Below are positions 59,732 to 64,000 of a stretch of 64,000 nt of DNA, one piece after another. The stretch spans positions 149,518,407 to 149,582,406 of the forward strand of contig CM059186.1 in assembly GCA_030323885.1 (NCBI GenBank), written 5' to 3'. A model generated the notes under the pieces. It was not told the origin of the DNA. It made no database searches and saw only the letters and a list, made by a program, of their open reading frames with translations. Position 1 is the stretch's first letter. Every line of letters begins with the position of its first letter. This stretch comes from Branchipolynoe longqiensis (taxonomy: Eukaryota; Annelida; Polychaeta; Phyllodocida; Polynoidae). The translations under genes and the position numbers were made by a program.

Positions 59732-59764
59732 CTGAAGTCGAAGAAGGACACCAGGTTAGTTATG

Positions 59765-60430
59765 TTGCAGTGTAGAAGCTTCAGTACCACTTAATCCAGA
59801 TGGAATGTACATGTATTTAATACAGAGAGGAAAACATTATCTGGTACCACTGAACTCGGCCAGGATGTACAATTAAACTGACAAAAAATATACTATCGGA
59901 CATGGTTCAACCAGAATGTACAATTAAGCTTAGAAAAACATTATCAGACATGGCTGAACTGGACCCGAATGTACGAAGCATTATCGGACATTGTTTAACC
60001 CAGGAAGAAGATACAGGTAAGTTGAAAATACACTGTCAGACATTTTCTGAACTCAGCCAGAATTTACAATTAAGCTGAAAGAATACTGACGGACATGGCT
60101 GAACTACACCAAAATGTACAATGAAGCTGAGAAAAACTCACACAATAAAGACAACAAAACCCTTTCGGATATGGCTGAATTACTCCAGCTTGTACAATTA
60201 AGCTGAAAATACACTATCAGACCTGGCTGAACACAGCTACAATGTACAACTAAACTGAGAAAAGAATATCAGGCATGGTTTAACTGGACTAGAATCTACA
60301 ATTAACATAACAAAGCATCATTGGATATGGTTGAACTGCACCAGAATGCACAATTAAGCTGAAAAAGCCCCTGCCATCAGACATGGCTGAACTACACGAA
60401 ATTGTACAATTAAGCGGACAAAACATACTG
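59765..60430. repeat. Degenerate minisatellite of about 58-base units
   Basis: Units with ACATGGCTGAACT, CCAGAATGTACAATTAAGCT and GAAAAACAT recur about eleven times, beginning just upstream of core exon 1. Confidence 0.8.
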
Positions 60431-60434
60431 ACAT

Positions 60435-61570
60435 GACCCGATAGGGGAGGAATAGATCATTTATATTTGTCATTCGCTTTCAGATCTATGCCCATGTCCA
60501 CAACAAATGTTCAAATAACAGAAAGTAAAGGACACTATTTACTTTCTATCCGTATTTTCTATCCATTAAGCTCCAGCTTTGAAGTCATGGGAAAAAGCAA
60601 ATTTTGAAAGCATTCACTGATAGCCGCGAAGTGACGACAGGCCAGGGTACCAGGCAAGGTTGGCACAGATGTCAGCTGGAATGTCGTAAAATTAAAAATA
60701 AATAAATAAAAGTAATGAAAAAGCCATAATGGTTTCACTTTTTTCTATAGCCAAATTAAGTGCTGGGGAAGCAGAGCAGGTTCAAGAGCAGGTGCTCTTT
60801 GATAGGCATTTTATGTCTGCATTTATTTTTCACGTCCACCCCTCACACCCACAATAAAAAAGATGCCTTCCTAGGTGGTCAACGCAGATGATGATGCCAG
60901 TATAGAAAATAAAAATTGGATACTGTTTTCTCATTTGAAAAAGTGGTAATGTCGTGCTATGTATTTTATTTAGTTGAGAGTTCTCCAAATCTTTTAAAGG
61001 GACTGTAACGTGAGCAAAAGCAACTTTATTTATTCACAAGTATCATGAGCAAATACGACTAGGCATATTATGAATAGCTTGAAATAAGTTATTCCTTAGT
61101 AGTTATTTAAATCCCAACCAATGTATCAGGGTTCTTCTTGATCAAGCTGTGGCTATTAGTGTCATTAGCCCATAATAACTGTCCTCAGTCATGTAGGCTA
61201 TGACATATTACAAACTTGGAAAGTAGTATAAACCCTACTATCACTTAAATAAATTTGAAGTCTTTTGAGTATGCCTTATAACCTAATGCAAGTAAACCCT
61301 CCACTTCCCAGCGTGACGTCACCGACCTACTAATAGCCATGGGGTACTCAGACTCTAATGGTGCTGGACAGATCAGCCCCGACCTATTGGGTTCGAGCTC
61401 AAATAACCCATTCTAAGTGTGTTCTTTCATTAAGATACACAAAATAGTCATGGAAGGAATGCATGGTAAAAGACATGGCCATATTTACAAAGTGCATAGC
61501 TTGATGGTTTAGAATTGTCGTCATATTTTGTTAATAAATATATATTTCATTAAAATAGATTTTAATTTAA
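60435..61570. other. Flanking intron without recognised features
   Basis: No family exon could be matched here, although the exon before core exon 1 would lie in this direction. Confidence 0.5.
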
Positions 61571-61574
61571 GGCA

Positions 61575-61700
61575 ACTGTTATTTGTAAATATTAACTTTT
61601 GAGATATTTGAAGTGAAAACATGCTAAATTAATGTTGGCATGTGTGGAAATGCTTGAGACCATAGGCTTCAGCAGGGACAGGTTCTATGAAATTGACTTA
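61575..61700 (+). mobile_element. TTAA MITE, internal fragment
   Basis: GAAGTGAAAACATGCTAAATT and GGTTCTATGAAATTGACTTA match the middle of 43471-43818. Confidence 0.55.
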
Positions 61701-61929
61701 GTAATTTACAACATGAACAAGGAGCCCATGTTATGGAATTTTATTTGAAAGAAGTTGATATGATAGTGAGAGTGACAGTAGAGAAGTATAATTTGTGATT
61801 GATGTGAATGTTGAGGAATGTTTGACTCAGGCCCTCAACCCCACGCGTTTCAATGTTCGTTTGAAGGGTTGGGTGGGCGGCTGAGTTGAGTTGAGTTGTT
61901 GAGTTGCTCGTCTGGCTGCCGGGGTGGAA

Positions 61930-62130
61930 GTGAAGCTTGGATGCTCCTCGATTTGCGAGGAGGGGTTCATGACGTCAGAGTCTCGCAAGATGGGATTGTG
62001 ACATCAGAGTCTCGTGGGGTGGTTCTGGGCGAGACCGGTAGGGGGGCCGGTTGGAGGATTTGAACCCAGGTGGTGCCACCGTAGGGCTCCCTGTTCGCGC
62101 GCAAATTACCCATGTTGGCGAACCACCATG
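61930..62130 (-). repeat. Dispersed repeat with GACGTCAGAGTCTCG, inverted relative at 63695-63870
   Basis: TTTGCGCGCGAACAGG-type end, GGATTTGAACCCAGGTGGTG and paired GTCAGAGTCTCG units match 63695-63870 read the other way (GCGCGCAAATGAGG, GGTGGCGCCACCTGGATTCG). Confidence 0.55.
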
Positions 62131-62265
62131 AACATTCCCTTCAATGCAACAATCAATGGTTAATGAGTGCACCAGTATATAAGCTGGATATGCACTATCA
62201 AATCTAGCTAAGTGTTTTTCATTTGTCAACTTTAACTGTTCATCGGATTAGCCATCTGTTGCACG

Positions 62266-62284
62266 CCCCCCCCCCCCCCCCCCC
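62266..62284. repeat. C tract
   Basis: Run of about 19 C. Confidence 0.9.
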
Positions 62285-62894
62285 ACTGTGGCCTGATTTC
62301 ACTAGTAAGTTCACATAGTGTTTTTAGTTTTCTGTATTTGAATCTCAAACAGGCAGGGGTAATCCCCAATCCCAAAGGACGAACTGAGATGACTAATGGC
62401 CATTAACTGTCTCCGAGAACTCTCTAACCTCTACGGGTGGCTGTTGGGATGGGGAAGGTTGACGGCTGTCAAATTAAATTAACATCTGGACACACTGAGA
62501 TCAGGGGCATAGCTAGATCTTTAACGATGTGTACTCCTAATTTCGGCAGGGGTTTAGGGGGCCGCTTAAGCTTAAGCTGGCGGATTTTACACATTTTAGA
62601 CTTGAGTTTTCGACACTCCGGACTACTACATGCCTCCTCTCTCTCTCTCTTTATTATTTTTTAATTACATTTTTTGTTGACAAAACGATGTGGACGTTTT
62701 GGCATACGCGCGTACGCCTAGCTACGCCGCTGCAGCTGATATGTGGACATTTGGGGTTAGACTGTCTTCACGGCTGCACAGTTCGATGGCTGTGGAGAGT
62801 CTTTACCGACAAAGCCCACTTCACAATAATTGATAATTAAAACAGGAATCATATAAAATTGTCGCGCAATATAAGCGGAGGTGGACTTAAATAC

Positions 62895-63247
62895 TTAAAG
62901 TTGCATAGCCGATGGCTTTGAGTCTTTGTAATTTTCTGATATAAATATACAACATTGTTCGCTATAATCGTTCTTACTTTAGCTTGAAGTAACTTTGATT
63001 TTAAATGGCTAACTTTTGAGATTTTTTAAACGCAAACATGCCAAATTAATTTTGGCAAGCACACCAAAACTCCGACACTATATGCTTCTGCATGAACATC
63101 TACTATTAAATTGATTTGGTATTCCTTTCTATGTGACAGCAAATGCTTAATAAGTGTTTCGGTATTTAACTTGGATATTTTGAATAAAATCTAGGTAAGT
63201 GATTTGCTTTTGAAATGTTGATGCTTTTATCAGACTATACACATTTA
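62895..63247 (+). mobile_element. TTAA MITE, near full copy
   Basis: Begins TTAAAGTTGCATAGCCGATG and ends CTTTTATCAGACTATACACA; same inner landmarks as 43471-43818. Confidence 0.75.
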
Positions 63248-63261
63248 CAGATATATATTCT

Positions 63262-63556
63262 GTTCATTGCTAGCAATAATCTAGCTTACTTTAGATTGAA
63301 GAAACTTTTTTTTAAATGGCTAACTTTAAACTGCAAACATGCAAAATTCATTTTGTCAAGCATCTTAACACTGTGACAGCATTTATCTTCAGCAGTAACA
63401 AGTTCTATTAAATTGACTTCGTATTCCCTCCTGTACAGCAACAGATGCGTAATAAGCGCACCAGTATCTAAGCCTAGTATAGGCATATAGCATCAAATCG
63501 AGCTGAGTGCTTTGGCTTTGAAAATTTGATGCTTTCATCATCAGACTATATCCTGA
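63262..63556 (+). mobile_element. TTAA MITE, copy lacking the left end
   Basis: Begins within the family at AATCTAGCTTACTTTAGATT and runs to GATGCTTTCATCATCAGACT, directly behind the copy at 62895-63247. Confidence 0.7.
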
Positions 63557-63694
63557 CAGAGTCAAAATAATGACTTAAAAAATTATACTTGTCACTATCT
63601 AGTCTGGTGCTTAGCATAACTAGGATAGGGCAAGAAGCGATGGAATGAGGAAGACCAATTTTGTTGTCGGCAGCCAAATTTCACCCTGCTTAAT

Positions 63695-63870
63695 CAATGG
63701 TTCATGTTGGTTCACCAAGATGGGTAATTTGCGCGCAAATGAGGGACTGCTCCTGGGGTGGCGCCACCTGGATTCGAACCTGAATGCCCCGACACCCCCT
63801 GCTGGACCTCCACGGAACCACATCTTGCCACGCAAGATCTGTGACGTCACATCCGGTTGACGACGGGCCG
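63695..63870 (+). repeat. Dispersed repeat, inverted relative of 61930-62130
   Basis: TGGGTAATTTGCGCGCAAAT, GGATTCGAACCTGAATGCCC and GATCTGTGACGTCACATCCG; a B-box-like GGATTCGAACC suggests possible tRNA ancestry. Confidence 0.5.
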
Positions 63871-64000
63871 CCAAGTCCTGGATTATACCACATTGCCACC
63901 AGACGCCAGACTGACAACAACTACCGCCTTACTCCTCTCCACACACCAAGACGCCCACAGCCTCACGGCTTGTTCACCATGATGCCTTGCACCGCCAAAC

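Noticed and set aside
59732..64000. Upstream exon with the VPTxVY motif of VWA_N
   Set aside because: No segment with that motif and matching phase was found; it is probably outside the window.

Overview
The window reads as metazoan nuclear DNA, almost all of it intronic. On the minus strand it carries the central part of one large gene for an auxiliary subunit of voltage-gated calcium channels, an alpha-2/delta subunit of the CACNA2D3/CACNA2D4 type. Nineteen core exons of 37 to 151 bases, all with matching phases, run from 59731 down to 262. They cover the end of the VWA_N region, the VWA domain with an intact metal site (DASGS, and D in LITDG), the first Cache domain and the start of the region after it. 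The N-terminal exons (signal peptide, first part of VWA_N) and the C-terminal exons (rest of the Cache/VGCC_alpha2 region, delta peptide, GPI signal) lie outside. The core exons add up to about 1.6 kb, roughly half of a usual 1,000-1,100 residue protein, spread over about 59 kb.

The main result is that this gene seems to hold several alternative exons that a simple homology annotation would miss. Two pairs of neighbouring exons encode homologous segments with the same phases: 56551-56605 with 55337-55406 (last ten residues identical but codons diverged), and 31701-31784 with 30103-30204 (gap-free alignment over 24 residues). A 12-base micro-exon is likely at 24224-24235, and a 37-base exon at 5852-5888 has a diverged second copy at 2991-3027. 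The intron after the VWA metal-site exon starts with GC instead of GT. Together this suggests combinatorial splicing at the VWA_N/VWA and VWA/Cache borders. All of it is inferred from sequence; no transcript data are available here.

The introns are packed with repeats: tRNA-derived SINEs of at least three kinds, two LINE 3' fragments, a decayed gene of an invertebrate repeat family with a DTD motif and a cysteine-rich tail (38470-40027), several families of short elements with terminal inverted repeats (some carrying 205-base internal tandem repeats), many minisatellites with units of 10 to 90 bases, and long TA/TATA microsatellites and C tracts. Most open reading frames in the window are read-throughs of these repeats. 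No other intact protein gene, rRNA, functional tRNA or CRISPR array was recognised.

The gene type and the repeats fit a marine invertebrate, most likely a lophotrochozoan such as a mollusc. That assignment is an inference from general resemblance and is not secure. 1-261 and 59732-64000 are flanking intron.
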